Part shown: piece by piece, positions 44,136-53,552 of the stretch | How the letters are laid out: each line of letters starts with the position of its first letter | Numbering within the stretch: position 1 is the stretch's first letter | Source of the DNA: Thalassomonas sp. M1454 | GTDB lineage: Bacteria; Pseudomonadota; Gammaproteobacteria; Enterobacterales; Alteromonadaceae | NCBI RefSeq assembly: GCF_007097525.1 | Contig: NZ_VKDD01000009.1 | Location: 153,024-217,023 of the forward strand | Direction of reading: 5' to 3' | Length of the DNA: 64,000 bases | Notes under the pieces: generated by a model | What the model saw: only the letters and a program-made list of their open reading frames with translations | Told to the model about the DNA's origin: nothing | Databases searched by the model: none | Position numbers and translations under genes: made by a program

Positions 44136-46910
44136 ATGAAGACAACAGGTAGCGTAAAACGAAAGTCACACGCTTTCGCAACTTTAATCAGCGCATCAGT
44201 TACCCTAGCCTTATTTGGCTGTGATGACACAGAAACCAAAACAGATTTCAATGCAGTAGATTTTGTACAACCAGCGCCGACAGGTAAAATAGTTACTGAT
44301 AACAAGTTAAGTTCAGATTGGAAAATGGTATGGAGCGATGAGTTTGACGGTGACACTATCGACCCAGACAAATGGTTTCATGAAGTAAATTGTGCAGGTG
44401 GGGGTAACAACGAAAATCAGTGTTACACCGACAGCCCTGAAAACTCATTCGTTGCTGATGGCAACTTAAATATTGTAGCTCTCCCTGCAAACGATACGTC
44501 AGAGAAAGATTATACTTCAGCACGCTTAAGTACTAAAAATTTAGGCGACTGGAAATATGGACGCTTTGAAATGCGTGCAAAAATGCCATTTGGACAAGGT
44601 ACATGGCCAGCCTTTTGGATGTTACCGACAGATGAAGTTTATGGTGGCTGGCCAAAGTCTGGTGAGATTGACATTGTCGAGACTGTGAACTTAAAAACTA
44701 TCAACGATGAGGGAGTTACTGAGTCTAATGTATATGGCACATTACATTACGGTAAAGCCTGGCCTAAAAACGATGAATCAGGTAAAGCTTATTCATTACC
44801 TTCCGGACTTAACCCTGCTGATGAATTTCATACTTATGCAATAGAATGGCAAGAAGGCGAAATTCGTTGGTATGTCGATGGTTATTTATATCAAACACAA
44901 ATGGCATCGGATGTTAGATATAACTCTAAAGATCAAGCTGTTGGTTTAAGACATCGTGGTTGGTATACCGAATATTACAACCTTGTAACTGGTGAGTTAG
45001 AAACTCATTGGGACGCAGCTCCATTTGACCAAGATTTTCATTTATTACTTAATTTAGCTGTTGGTGGCGATTGGGCCGGCAACGTTAATGATGGTGGTAT
45101 TGACCCTGCAGCATTCGCTAACGGCCAAGCATTTGTAATTGATTATGTTCGCGTTTACGAATGTTCAGCCAATCCTGAAACAGGTAAAGGCTGTGAAACG
45201 GTTCGAGCTGGATATAAAGACGCAGATGATGCATTAGTTACCGGCGCTGCGCCAATTCCTAGACCTCCTTCAACAGGCGTAGCTGTTAATTTAACCATCT
45301 TTGATACCGTTGAGAATCCGAGTTGGCCAATATGGGGCGATAATGGTGAAATTGAACCAACGATTCAAACTGATGATGAAGCTCACGGTGAGGTAGTCGA
45401 ATTTTCAATTGGCGATACAAATACAGTAATGGGTTTTAATGTGTTTGAGTCTGATGCGCCACTTGGTTTTGACGCTTCTCCAATGATTGACGCCGGCAAT
45501 GTTAGTTTTGAAATGAAAGTTGTAACACCACCAAGCAATTCAAGCGCAGAATGGTGGTTTAAAATCGAATCCAATGGAGCTGAAGAAGCTGTCGAATTAA
45601 GAGTGACAGAAAGCGTTGAAGGTTTAGCGCCAGTAACAGGCGAATGGCAAACTTATACCTTTAGTTTGCAATCTCTTTCTGACAAAGGTTTAGATTTAAC
45701 CAACATCGATGTATTAATGCTCTTCCCTACCTGGGGCTCTGGCTCAGGCGCCGTATATAGAGTAGATAACGTAACAATTGCTCAAGAAGGCGTTGTTGGC
45801 TCTGGTCCAAATACTCCTGAACTAACTCTATTTGAAGATGGACCAAACCCTGATTGGGCTCCTTGGGATTGTTGTGGAGGTTCAACACCAACTGAGCAAA
45901 CAGATGGTGATAACGGTAACACGGTTGAGTTTGTAATCGGTTCACAAGCAACCGTTATGGGCTTTACTGCTAGCGAACCAGATAAAGCGTTCGATGGCTC
46001 AGCAATCATCTCAGATGGTGTTGTGCAATTTGATATGAAACTAGTTACGCCACCAACAAACTCTGAAGCAGTTTGGTTATTCAAAGTTGAAAGCACAGGT
46101 GGTGTTGAAAACGGTAATGAAGGTGCGGCTGCTGAATATAACTTAACTGAAAGTGAAGAAGCTGTAGCGCCAACAGTGGGCGAATGGCAAACCTATACAT
46201 TCAAACTTTCTGATTTAGCTGCTGCCGGTATAGCGATTGATGATATTACTACCATCATGATATTCCCTTCATGGGGCTTAGGTGAAGGTGCAGTATATCG
46301 CGTTGATAATGCAAGAATTTATTCTCCAAGTGGTGAAAGCTCAGACGACGATTCTACGCCACCAACAGGAGAAGATAACACACCAGCTCCGGGAACGTTA
46401 TTCGCTGATATGGCTGCCACTGGTTGGGTGTTGTGGGATTGTTGTGGTGGTACTACTCCATCATTAGAAATAGATGATGCAGACCATAATATGGTTGCTG
46501 AATTTACTATCGGCGCACAACCTACAGTAATGGGGTTAAACACTCGCTCAGGTATTGGCGGCGGTGATGCCAACTTTGACGCTAGCGCATTATTAAGCCA
46601 AGGCGTGGTGCAATTTGAAATGAAAGTGGTTAATGCACCAAATGATGCTAGCTCATATTGGTTATTTAAAATTGAAAGTGGCGGCGGTCCTGACAATGGC
46701 GGTAAAGCTGTAGAGTTGGCATTAACAGACAGTAATGAAGGTGTTGCACCTGTTACTGGGCAATGGCAAACCTATACATTTGCTTTAGACGATATTGCTA
46801 ATGCGGGACTTGATATTAGCGACATCGATGTCGTGATGATATTCCCTCTATGGGATACAGGCGAAGGTGCAGTTTATCGAATCGATAATCTAAAAATCGC
46901 TAACCCATAG
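44136..46910 (+). CDS. GH16 laminarinase lipoprotein with three C-terminal beta-sandwich modules
   Basis: Outer-membrane or surface lipoprotein of 924 residues; lipobox LFGC with Cys29. The GH16 domain (about 60-345) has the catalytic GEIDIVE motif with Glu177, Asp179 and Glu182, and a WPAFWMLP segment typical of endo-beta-1,3-glucanases. Three related modules of about 150 residues follow (about 385-550, 560-735 and 750-924). Each ends with AVYRVDN or AVYRIDN, has a V[ST]GEWQTYTF-type strand, and looks like the galactose-binding-like modules attached to marine glucanases. Modules 2 and 3 carry WDCCGG near their start and module 1 does not. It probably makes the first cut in laminarin at the cell surface. 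Confidence 0.9.
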   Translation: MKTTGSVKRKSHAFATLISASVTLALFGCDDTETKTDFNAVDFVQPAPTGKIVTDNKLSSDWKMVWSDEFDGDTIDPDKWFHEVNCAGGGNNENQCYTDSPENSFVADGNLNIVALPANDTSEKDYTSARLSTKNLGDWKYGRFEMRAKMPFGQGTWPAFWMLPTDEVYGGWPKSGEIDIVETVNLKTINDEGVTESNVYGTLHYGKAWPKNDESGKAYSLPSGLNPADEFHTYAIEWQEGEIRWYVDGYLYQTQMASDVRYNSKDQAVGLRHRGWYTEYYNLVTGELETHWDAAPFDQDFHLLLNLAVGGDWAGNVNDGGIDPAAFANGQAFVIDYVRVYECSANPETGKGCETVRAGYKDADDALVTGAAPIPRPPSTGVAVNLTIFDTVENPSWPIWGDNGEIEPTIQTDDEAHGEVVEFSIGDTNTVMGFNVFESDAPLGFDASPMIDAGNVSFEMKVVTPPSNSSAEWWFKIESNGAEEAVELRVTESVEGLAPVTGEWQTYTFSLQSLSDKGLDLTNIDVLMLFPTWGSGSGAVYRVDNVTIAQEGVVGSGPNTPELTLFEDGPNPDWAPWDCCGGSTPTEQTDGDNGNTVEFVIGSQATVMGFTASEPDKAFDGSAIISDGVVQFDMKLVTPPTNSEAVWLFKVESTGGVENGNEGAAAEYNLTESEEAVAPTVGEWQTYTFKLSDLAAAGIAIDDITTIMIFPSWGLGEGAVYRVDNARIYSPSGESSDDDSTPPTGEDNTPAPGTLFADMAATGWVLWDCCGGTTPSLEIDDADHNMVAEFTIGAQPTVMGLNTRSGIGGGDANFDASALLSQGVVQFEMKVVNAPNDASSYWLFKIESGGGPDNGGKAVELALTDSNEGVAPVTGQWQTYTFALDDIANAGLDISDIDVVMIFPLWDTGEGAVYRIDNLKIANP

Positions 46911-46912
46911 AA

Positions 46913-46928
46913 ACCCTAAAAGGGTTAT
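46913..46928 (+). terminator. Weak hairpin after the GH16 gene
   Basis: A short stem AACCCT / AGGGTT with an AAA loop just after the GH16 stop codon, followed by ATTT. It is too weak to block transcription fully, so partial read-through into the receptor gene is likely. Confidence 0.3.
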
Positions 46929-47034
46929 TTAAAAGAATATTAATGTGCTAGGTGTGGCTCTAAAACTACAAATAAATTAAGACATACGCTAGCAAGACAT
47001 TGAACATAAATACTTAAAAAATAAGTAGGAAAAT

Positions 47035-49995
47035 ATGAAACAAGTTAACTTTAATAAAAAACAACTTGCTGTCGCAATATCTATGTTATTAGGTAGCAGT
47101 GTTGTAGCACCAACCTATGCCGAAGAAGATGCAAACGCTGAAGCTGCAAATATTGTTGCTGATACAAATGAAGATGAAATTGAAGTCATTGAAGTATCAG
47201 GTATGCGCGGTTCATTAGTTCGCTCTTCAGATTTAAAACGTAGCAGTTCGGGTGTTGTTGATGCAATATCTTCTGAGGAAATGGGTAAATTTCCAGACAC
47301 AAACTTAGCGGAATCACTGCAACGTATTACCGGTGTTTCGGTAAGCCGTGCCAATGGTGAAGGTAGTCAGATCACAGTACGTGGTTTTGGTCCATCATTT
47401 AACTTAGTTACATTAAATGGGCGTTCAATGCCAGGTACTGGTAACTCTCGCTCATATAATCTTGAGAATTTATCTTCCGAAGGTGTTAGCACATTAGAAG
47501 TTATCAAAACAGCTAGAGCCGATACTCCAAGTGGAGGCTTGGGTGCAACAGTAAATATAGTTACTACTCGCCCTCTAGATTCTCCAGGCCTAAAATACTC
47601 TTTAACAGGTAAAGCGATACATGATACATCGAATGAAGAAGGTGATGATGTTACCCCTGAAATAGCGGGTATTTTTAGTAATACTTTTTCTGATGAAACT
47701 TTTGGTGTGGCTTTATCATTCTCTCATCAAGAGCGTGATTTCCAACAGCAAAGTGCGCAAATTGACGGTTGGCAAGCGGATGTATCAACGGGTGCTGCAA
47801 GCGGTGAAAATGCGATTGATAACCGTCCAGAAGATTTAGAAGGCAACAAATTAGGAAATACTTTCTTCCCTCGAAATATGGGTTACAACTTTGCCAACGT
47901 CGAAAGAAGCCGAACTAATGGTCAGTTAACGTTACAATATGCACCTACTGATAATTTCATTACAACTGTTGATTATACTGCTTCAAAAGCAAAAACAGCC
48001 AATGAATCTTTAGCTTTTGGTGTGTGGTTCGTATACGGCGGTAACATCAATGAGTATGAACTTGATGAAAATGGTACAGCGGTTTACTTTAATGAAGCAA
48101 ATAATGATTACGCTCACACAACTCGTCAAAACACTACAGAAGTTGAAGCGGAATCAATTGGTCTTAATTTTGAGTGGCAAGTAACTGACAACCTTGGTCT
48201 TGAGCTTGATTATCATAACTCGACTAACGATTTTAATGATGGTGCTGATAGTGGTAGTGGTTCTAACCCATTCTTAATTTTAGGTGCTAATAATCTAGAC
48301 TCTAAAAGCTATTCATACCAAGGTGGTGAAGTTCCACAAATAGAGCTGTTTTGGCCAAATGGTGCAGAAGAAGCAAATCCAGCTGATTACGAAGCTCAAT
48401 TTGGTGAGTTTATGGTCAATACTGGCGAGTCTGAAATTGACCAATTACAACTTGATGGTATTTGGGAAAACCCATATGACGGCTTCTTAGTAAACATAAG
48501 CTTTGGTGCATCTTATACCGATCAATCAATAGAAGGTAGTTTTGCAACTACTGGTCAACAAGGGCCTGTTGGTTATGCATCAGATGGGGCTGTATTCCCT
48601 GACAGCATGTTTACTAGAACCAGTACCGGCGGATTTTTAGATGAATTAAGTGGTGGTGGTAGCGATCTTACTACCAACTATTACTATGATTACAATTTCA
48701 ACGAAGCCGTATCTAGAATGGATGCATTCTTCCCTAACTTTGAAACAGATCCTTGGGCGCCAAGTTCAGTTAACCCAAATCATCGAGAGTCTTATGCTAA
48801 AGTAGAAGAAGAAACTACCGCGGTCTATGTGCAAGCAGCACTCTATTTTGATGTGTACGACTTTCCAGTTGATGTAAATTTTGGCTTTAGATACGAAGAA
48901 ACGGATGTTACCAGTACCGTTAGACAAAACGTTGAAGACAAACTGATTTGGATAAGTGCTACCGAGTGGAATTTGGCTTATCAAGATGGCTTTGGTTTAG
49001 TTGAAACAACAGGTAAGCATGATGTATTTTTACCAAGTTTTGATATTAAAGTAGATATCACCGATGACATAGTGGGTCGATTCTCTACCGGTAAAACAAT
49101 CAGTCGCGCACCTTTAGGTAACCTAGCCGGTGTTCGCACACTTTCATCTTCTCCTAAACCGGGATCTCGTACTGGTAGCTCTGGTAATACCAACTTAGAA
49201 CCTTTTGAGTCGACAAATATCGATCTATCGTTAGAGTATTACTATGCCGAAGGAAGTTATGCATCTATTGGTTGGTTCCAAAAAGATGTAAAAAACTTCA
49301 TCTCTAATAGTAGTTCGCAAATAACCGTTGATGGCTTACGTGACCCGTATATTGGTCCTCGTGCAGAAGCAGCTCGAGCTGAATTAGGCGCAGGTGCTAC
49401 TGAGGAAGAAATATTCAACCACATAGTTGCAAATGGCGGTGGTAATGCCTTGGGCCAAGTGGAACAAGTCGATGCTGACCCTTTAACCGTATGGGATGTA
49501 TCACAACCAGCTAATGGCGATACTAAAAAAGTTGATGGTATCGAAGTAGCTCTTCAGCATTTCTTTGGTGAAACAGGCTTTGGTACCGCAATTAACGCGA
49601 CCTTTGTTGACGGTGACGTTGAATACGATGTTTCTCAAGTAGGTGGTGAAGAACAAGCACCATTAAATGGGCTAAGTGATTCGGCTAACTTCCAGGCATT
49701 CTATGAAAAAGATGGCATCTCAGTGAAAATAACTTACGCATGGCGTGATGAATATCTTATTGGTGTTGGACAAGCTGGTGGTTCAGCCGATGCTCCTCCA
49801 CAGTTTGCTAAAGAATATGGCCAATGGGATGCAAGTGTTAACTATGACATTAATGAACAGTTCACTGTATTTTTTGAAGGTGTTAATTTAAATAATGAAA
49901 CTGAGCAAGGTTTTGGCCGTTATGAAGAGCAATTCTTATTCGCTCGCCAATATGGTCCACGATACACTTTAGGTGCTCGTTACACATTTAAATAG
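47035..49995 (+). CDS. TonB-dependent receptor (glucan-locus type)
   Basis: Outer-membrane receptor of 986 residues. A signal peptide ends near residue 29 (PTYAEE). A plug domain (about 60-185) contains DAISSEEMGKFPDTNLAESL and ITVRGFGPSFNLVTLNGR, which are typical of the large Caulobacter/Xanthomonas-like carbohydrate receptors. The beta barrel follows and ends ARQYGPRYTLGARYTFK. The EVIEVSGMRGS stretch near residue 50 is the probable TonB box region. It probably imports laminarin oligosaccharides across the outer membrane. It sits 124 bp after the laminarinase and before the halogenase-like gene. Confidence 0.93.
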   Translation: MKQVNFNKKQLAVAISMLLGSSVVAPTYAEEDANAEAANIVADTNEDEIEVIEVSGMRGSLVRSSDLKRSSSGVVDAISSEEMGKFPDTNLAESLQRITGVSVSRANGEGSQITVRGFGPSFNLVTLNGRSMPGTGNSRSYNLENLSSEGVSTLEVIKTARADTPSGGLGATVNIVTTRPLDSPGLKYSLTGKAIHDTSNEEGDDVTPEIAGIFSNTFSDETFGVALSFSHQERDFQQQSAQIDGWQADVSTGAASGENAIDNRPEDLEGNKLGNTFFPRNMGYNFANVERSRTNGQLTLQYAPTDNFITTVDYTASKAKTANESLAFGVWFVYGGNINEYELDENGTAVYFNEANNDYAHTTRQNTTEVEAESIGLNFEWQVTDNLGLELDYHNSTNDFNDGADSGSGSNPFLILGANNLDSKSYSYQGGEVPQIELFWPNGAEEANPADYEAQFGEFMVNTGESEIDQLQLDGIWENPYDGFLVNISFGASYTDQSIEGSFATTGQQGPVGYASDGAVFPDSMFTRTSTGGFLDELSGGGSDLTTNYYYDYNFNEAVSRMDAFFPNFETDPWAPSSVNPNHRESYAKVEEETTAVYVQAALYFDVYDFPVDVNFGFRYEETDVTSTVRQNVEDKLIWISATEWNLAYQDGFGLVETTGKHDVFLPSFDIKVDITDDIVGRFSTGKTISRAPLGNLAGVRTLSSSPKPGSRTGSSGNTNLEPFESTNIDLSLEYYYAEGSYASIGWFQKDVKNFISNSSSQITVDGLRDPYIGPRAEAARAELGAGATEEEIFNHIVANGGGNALGQVEQVDADPLTVWDVSQPANGDTKKVDGIEVALQHFFGETGFGTAINATFVDGDVEYDVSQVGGEEQAPLNGLSDSANFQAFYEKDGISVKITYAWRDEYLIGVGQAGGSADAPPQFAKEYGQWDASVNYDINEQFTVFFEGVNLNNETEQGFGRYEEQFLFARQYGPRYTLGARYTFK

Positions 49996-50023
49996 TCAAT
50001 TTAACCGTTAGTTAAATAAAATA

Positions 50024-50058
50024 AATAGGCCTAGATTGTTAAATCAATCGGGCCTATT
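50024..50058 (+). terminator. Hairpin after the TonB-dependent receptor gene
   Basis: AATAGGCC pairs with GGCCTATT, and inside it GATTG with CAATC, around a 6-base loop. No long T run follows, so it may reduce rather than stop transcription into the next gene. Confidence 0.5.
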
Positions 50059-50099
50059 ATACCTTTAACAGTTAAATTTATTTGGGAGTATTTACCCTT

Positions 50100-51656
50100 T
50101 TGAATCAAGAAATTAAGCGTATAGTTATTGTTGGTGGCGGCACTGCTGGTTGGTTAACAGCAGGTATCATTGCAGCAGAGCATAGCGCTGATGGTAATAG
50201 CGATGTTGAAGTTTGCCTAGTTGAGTCTCCAGATGTAAAACCTGTTGGTGTTGGTGAAGGTACTTGGCCAACGATGCGCGGTACATTAGAAAAGATAGGG
50301 GTAACTGAAACAGACTTTATCCGCCAATGTGATGCATCATTTAAACAAGGTGCCAAATTTGCTAAATGGGTCACAGGTAAAGAAGATGATTTCTATTATC
50401 ATCCACTGGTTTTGCCACAAGGTTATGCTGATATAAATTTAGCCCCTTTTTGGCAACCACAATCAGATAAAGTGACCTTTACTAATGCGGTCAGCTTTCA
50501 AGGACATTTATGTGATCATGGTTTAGCGCCAAAACAAAATACCACACCAGAATATGCTCATATTGCCAATTATGCTTACCACTTAGATGCCGGAAAGTTT
50601 GCTGTTTTTCTACAAAATCATTGCACAAAAAAACTCGGTGTTAAGCATATTCTTGACCATGTAGTTAGCATCAACAATAATGAAAGTGGTGATATAAAAT
50701 CATTATCTTGTAAAAACCAAGAGGATATCGAAGGCGATCTATTTGTTGATTGCAGCGGTTTTTCTTCGCTATTACTGGGTAAGCATTACCAAGTGCCCTT
50801 TATCAGTAAAAAGCATATTTTGTTCAATGATAGTGCCCTTGCTGTACATGTACCATATGAGTCAGAACAAAGCCCTATCGCCTCACACACTATCTCTACC
50901 GGTCAAAGCGCTGGTTGGATCTGGGATATAGGTTTACCATCTCGCCGTGGTGTTGGTCATGTCTACTCTTCTCGTCATATTAGCGACGAGCAAGCGGCTG
51001 ATGAGTTACGCGAATATATTCGTGAGAGTGTCGGTGATAAAGCCGATCAATTAGAGTTTCGTAAAATACCAATTGAGCCTGGTCATAGGCAAAAATTTTG
51101 GCATAAAAATTGTGTTGCGGTTGGCTTGTCTGCTGGATTTTTAGAGCCTTTAGAAGCCTCGGCGTTAGTACTTGTTGAATTAAGTGCAGCTATGATAAGT
51201 GAGCAATTACCAGCTAATCGTCAGGTTATGGATATTGTTGCCAAACGATTTAACGATAAATTCTTGTATCGCTGGGATCGCATAATCGATTTTCTCAAGT
51301 TGCACTATATTTTAACTAAGCGCACCGATACCGAGTATTGGCGTGATAACTGTGATCCTGAATCCATACCTACAGAGTTGCAAGACTTATTAACGCTATG
51401 GAAGTATCAATCACCTTATCATCAAGATTTCACCCAAGTGGACGAAGTATTTCCATCGGCAAGCTATCAATATGTATTGTATGGTATGGGCTTTAAAACT
51501 GAGCAACCATTAAGTGCCAAACAAAAATCCATGATCGATACCGCGATGGAAAACTTTCAGAAAAATGCAAAATTAAGCCATAAATTACTTAGCGTATTGC
51601 CAAGTAACCGAGATTTAATTAATAAAATTAAAGAGTTTGGTTTACAAAAAATCTAA
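50100..51656 (+). CDS. Flavin-dependent tryptophan halogenase-family protein
   Basis: FAD-dependent halogenase-like protein of 518 residues. The TTG start at 50100 is preferred because GGGAG lies 11 bases upstream and it gives MNQEIKRIVIVGGGTAGW, the common start; an in-frame TTG at 50082 is also possible. The FAD motif GGGTAGW is at 12-18. Lys82 (ASFKQGAKF) matches the position of the lysine that carries the halogenating species in PrnA-type enzymes. The usual WxWxIP is WIWDIGLP here. Such genes are common beside TonB receptors in marine and plant-associated bacteria, and some have been shown to halogenate indoles, but their natural substrate is unknown. Confidence 0.85.
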   Translation: MNQEIKRIVIVGGGTAGWLTAGIIAAEHSADGNSDVEVCLVESPDVKPVGVGEGTWPTMRGTLEKIGVTETDFIRQCDASFKQGAKFAKWVTGKEDDFYYHPLVLPQGYADINLAPFWQPQSDKVTFTNAVSFQGHLCDHGLAPKQNTTPEYAHIANYAYHLDAGKFAVFLQNHCTKKLGVKHILDHVVSINNNESGDIKSLSCKNQEDIEGDLFVDCSGFSSLLLGKHYQVPFISKKHILFNDSALAVHVPYESEQSPIASHTISTGQSAGWIWDIGLPSRRGVGHVYSSRHISDEQAADELREYIRESVGDKADQLEFRKIPIEPGHRQKFWHKNCVAVGLSAGFLEPLEASALVLVELSAAMISEQLPANRQVMDIVAKRFNDKFLYRWDRIIDFLKLHYILTKRTDTEYWRDNCDPESIPTELQDLLTLWKYQSPYHQDFTQVDEVFPSASYQYVLYGMGFKTEQPLSAKQKSMIDTAMENFQKNAKLSHKLLSVLPSNRDLINKIKEFGLQKI

Positions 51657-51703
51657 TGTTAGATTGGTAAACAAACCAAATAATAAAAAGCCTAGGATGT
51701 AGC

Positions 51704-52426
51704 ATGAGCAATCACCAATTATTAAATAATATTACCCATAAAGACTTACATATTATTTGCGAACACCACCCTAAATATGGTGATACCGCCAGTTACACTG
51801 GAATTATGCTAAGTGAGATAGATTTAGTACAAGGTGATTACCCTATTTTTTTCCGCAAAAACACCAATACAGGTCAATTTGAATGTATCGCTTTATTTGG
51901 TTTAAGCGCCGATGAAAACTTATATCTTGATGATAATGGTTGGCACGCGAGTTATATCCCATTAACTATTCGCAGACGCCCATTTTTAATTGGTTTTAGT
52001 GAACAGGAAATTGATGGCGAAATTAAGCAAGAAGCCATGATACATGTTGACATGGATAGCCCAAGAATAAGTACAACTATGGGCGAACCGGTATTTCTAC
52101 CTCAAGGCGGGCAAACAGAATTTTTACAGCAAGCAGCCACAATTCTTAACGAAATTAATAATGGCCATGAACAAACTAAGCGCTTTATAGAAGTTTTACT
52201 CGAACATGATTTGATTGAAAGTGTTAATGTTAATATCACTCTAAAAGATGAAAATTCAATTGCTCTTAATAGTTTGTATACCATTAATAGTGAGAATCTA
52301 GCTAAATTAGATGGCTCTGTATTATCTAGCTTACATCAACAAGGATACATCAAAGCAATGCACATGATACTGGCATCAACAGCAAACCTTAATGATTTAA
52401 TCGCTAAGAAAAATGCGTCATTATAA
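51704..52426 (+). CDS. SapC-family protein
   Basis: Protein of 240 residues with no signal peptide. The FGLSADENLYLDDNGWHASY and YIPLTIRRRPFLIGF segments are the signature of the SapC family, named after a Campylobacter S-layer locus. Its function is not established. It lies between the halogenase and cupin genes, 47 bp after the first and 8 bp before the second, an arrangement often repeated beside TonB receptors. The protein is predicted to be cytoplasmic. Confidence 0.87.
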   Translation: MSNHQLLNNITHKDLHIICEHHPKYGDTASYTGIMLSEIDLVQGDYPIFFRKNTNTGQFECIALFGLSADENLYLDDNGWHASYIPLTIRRRPFLIGFSEQEIDGEIKQEAMIHVDMDSPRISTTMGEPVFLPQGGQTEFLQQAATILNEINNGHEQTKRFIEVLLEHDLIESVNVNITLKDENSIALNSLYTINSENLAKLDGSVLSSLHQQGYIKAMHMILASTANLNDLIAKKNASL

Positions 52427-52434
52427 ATACCGTT

Positions 52435-53439
52435 ATGCTCAATATTAAACAACAAGTAAAGCAACTAACCATATCACCGGATGAGTTAACTGATGAGTTA
52501 CTCACCTCTACTACGCCCCTTATATTTAAGGGCTTAGTTAAAGATTGGCCATTAGTTAAAGCAAGTCAGAGCTGTGATATTGAAGTAATTGACTACATTA
52601 AACGCTTTTATAATCAAAACCCTGTAAAAGCTATGATAGCGCCAGCAAATGTTGCTGGTCGTTTTTTTTATAATGAAACTCTTGATGGCTTTAACTACAC
52701 TCGTAAAACAACTCAGCTCGATACAGTCTTAGATCAAATAGCAGCCGCTGCTAACGATGACAAAAGCGATAGTTATTATGTTGGCTCTGCATCCATAAAC
52801 CACATAATGCCTGAATTGCGTAAGCACAATGATATTGACAAACTTAGCGACAAGCCAATTGTAAGTGCTTGGATTGGCAATCAATCAAGAATTGCCGCTC
52901 ACTATGATGTTACCGACAATGTAGCCTGTGTTGCTGCAGGTAAACGAAGGTTTACCTTATTTCCACCAGATCAGCTCGACAATTTATATATAGGGCCAAT
53001 TGACTTAACTCCGGCAGGACAGCCTGCAAGTTTGGTTGATTTTGAAAATGTAGATTTTGATCAATTCCCTAAATTCAACACAGCACTTGAGCATGCGCAA
53101 TTAGCAGAGCTGGAAGCTGGCGACGCGATTTTCATCCCAAGTATGTGGTGGCATCATGTTGAAGGCTTAAGTGATATTAATGTATTAGTAAATTATTGGT
53201 GGCGACAAGTAGATCATTTTTTAGGTGCGCCAATGGACGCTCTAAATCATGCTTTATTAGCAATTAAAGACCTACCAAAAGAACAAAGAAATGCTTGGCG
53301 TGATATATTTGAGCATTATGTCTTTGACCCCAAAGAAGCTACCCATATTCCCCAGCAACAACGCGGAGTGTTAAACCCTATTGATGAATTAACCGCGCGC
53401 AAGCTAAGAGCAATATTGTTAAACAAGTTAAATCGATAA
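52435..53439 (+). CDS. Cupin/JmjC-like 2-oxoglutarate-dependent oxygenase-type protein
   Basis: Protein of 334 residues of the cupin_8/JmjC-like group. A likely iron triad is seen as HYD (in IAAHYDVTDNVACV) and a later His in PSMWWHHVEGL. GKRRFTLFPPDQLDNLYIG is the usual stretch between them, with Lys or Arg for 2-oxoglutarate. Members hydroxylate proteins or small molecules; the substrate here is unknown. It is the last gene of the five-gene plus-strand set and may act on the same target as the halogenase. Confidence 0.82.
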   Translation: MLNIKQQVKQLTISPDELTDELLTSTTPLIFKGLVKDWPLVKASQSCDIEVIDYIKRFYNQNPVKAMIAPANVAGRFFYNETLDGFNYTRKTTQLDTVLDQIAAAANDDKSDSYYVGSASINHIMPELRKHNDIDKLSDKPIVSAWIGNQSRIAAHYDVTDNVACVAAGKRRFTLFPPDQLDNLYIGPIDLTPAGQPASLVDFENVDFDQFPKFNTALEHAQLAELEAGDAIFIPSMWWHHVEGLSDINVLVNYWWRQVDHFLGAPMDALNHALLAIKDLPKEQRNAWRDIFEHYVFDPKEATHIPQQQRGVLNPIDELTARKLRAILLNKLNR

Positions 53440-53490
53440 TTTAAACTAACTCCACAAATTACCTGTTCATAAACAGCATTGATAAAACAT

Positions 53491-53524
53491 AAAAAAAGCC
53501 ACTAATAATAGTATTATTAGCGGC
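53491..53524 (-). terminator. Rho-independent terminator after the di-haem lipoprotein gene
   Basis: On the minus strand GCCGCTAATAATA pairs with TATTATTAGTGGC (one mismatch) and is followed by a run of seven T. It lies 29 bases beyond the stop of the 53553 gene and between convergent genes. Confidence 0.8.
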
Positions 53525-53552
53525 AAAGGGGCGAGAAATAACTAAATAAAAG

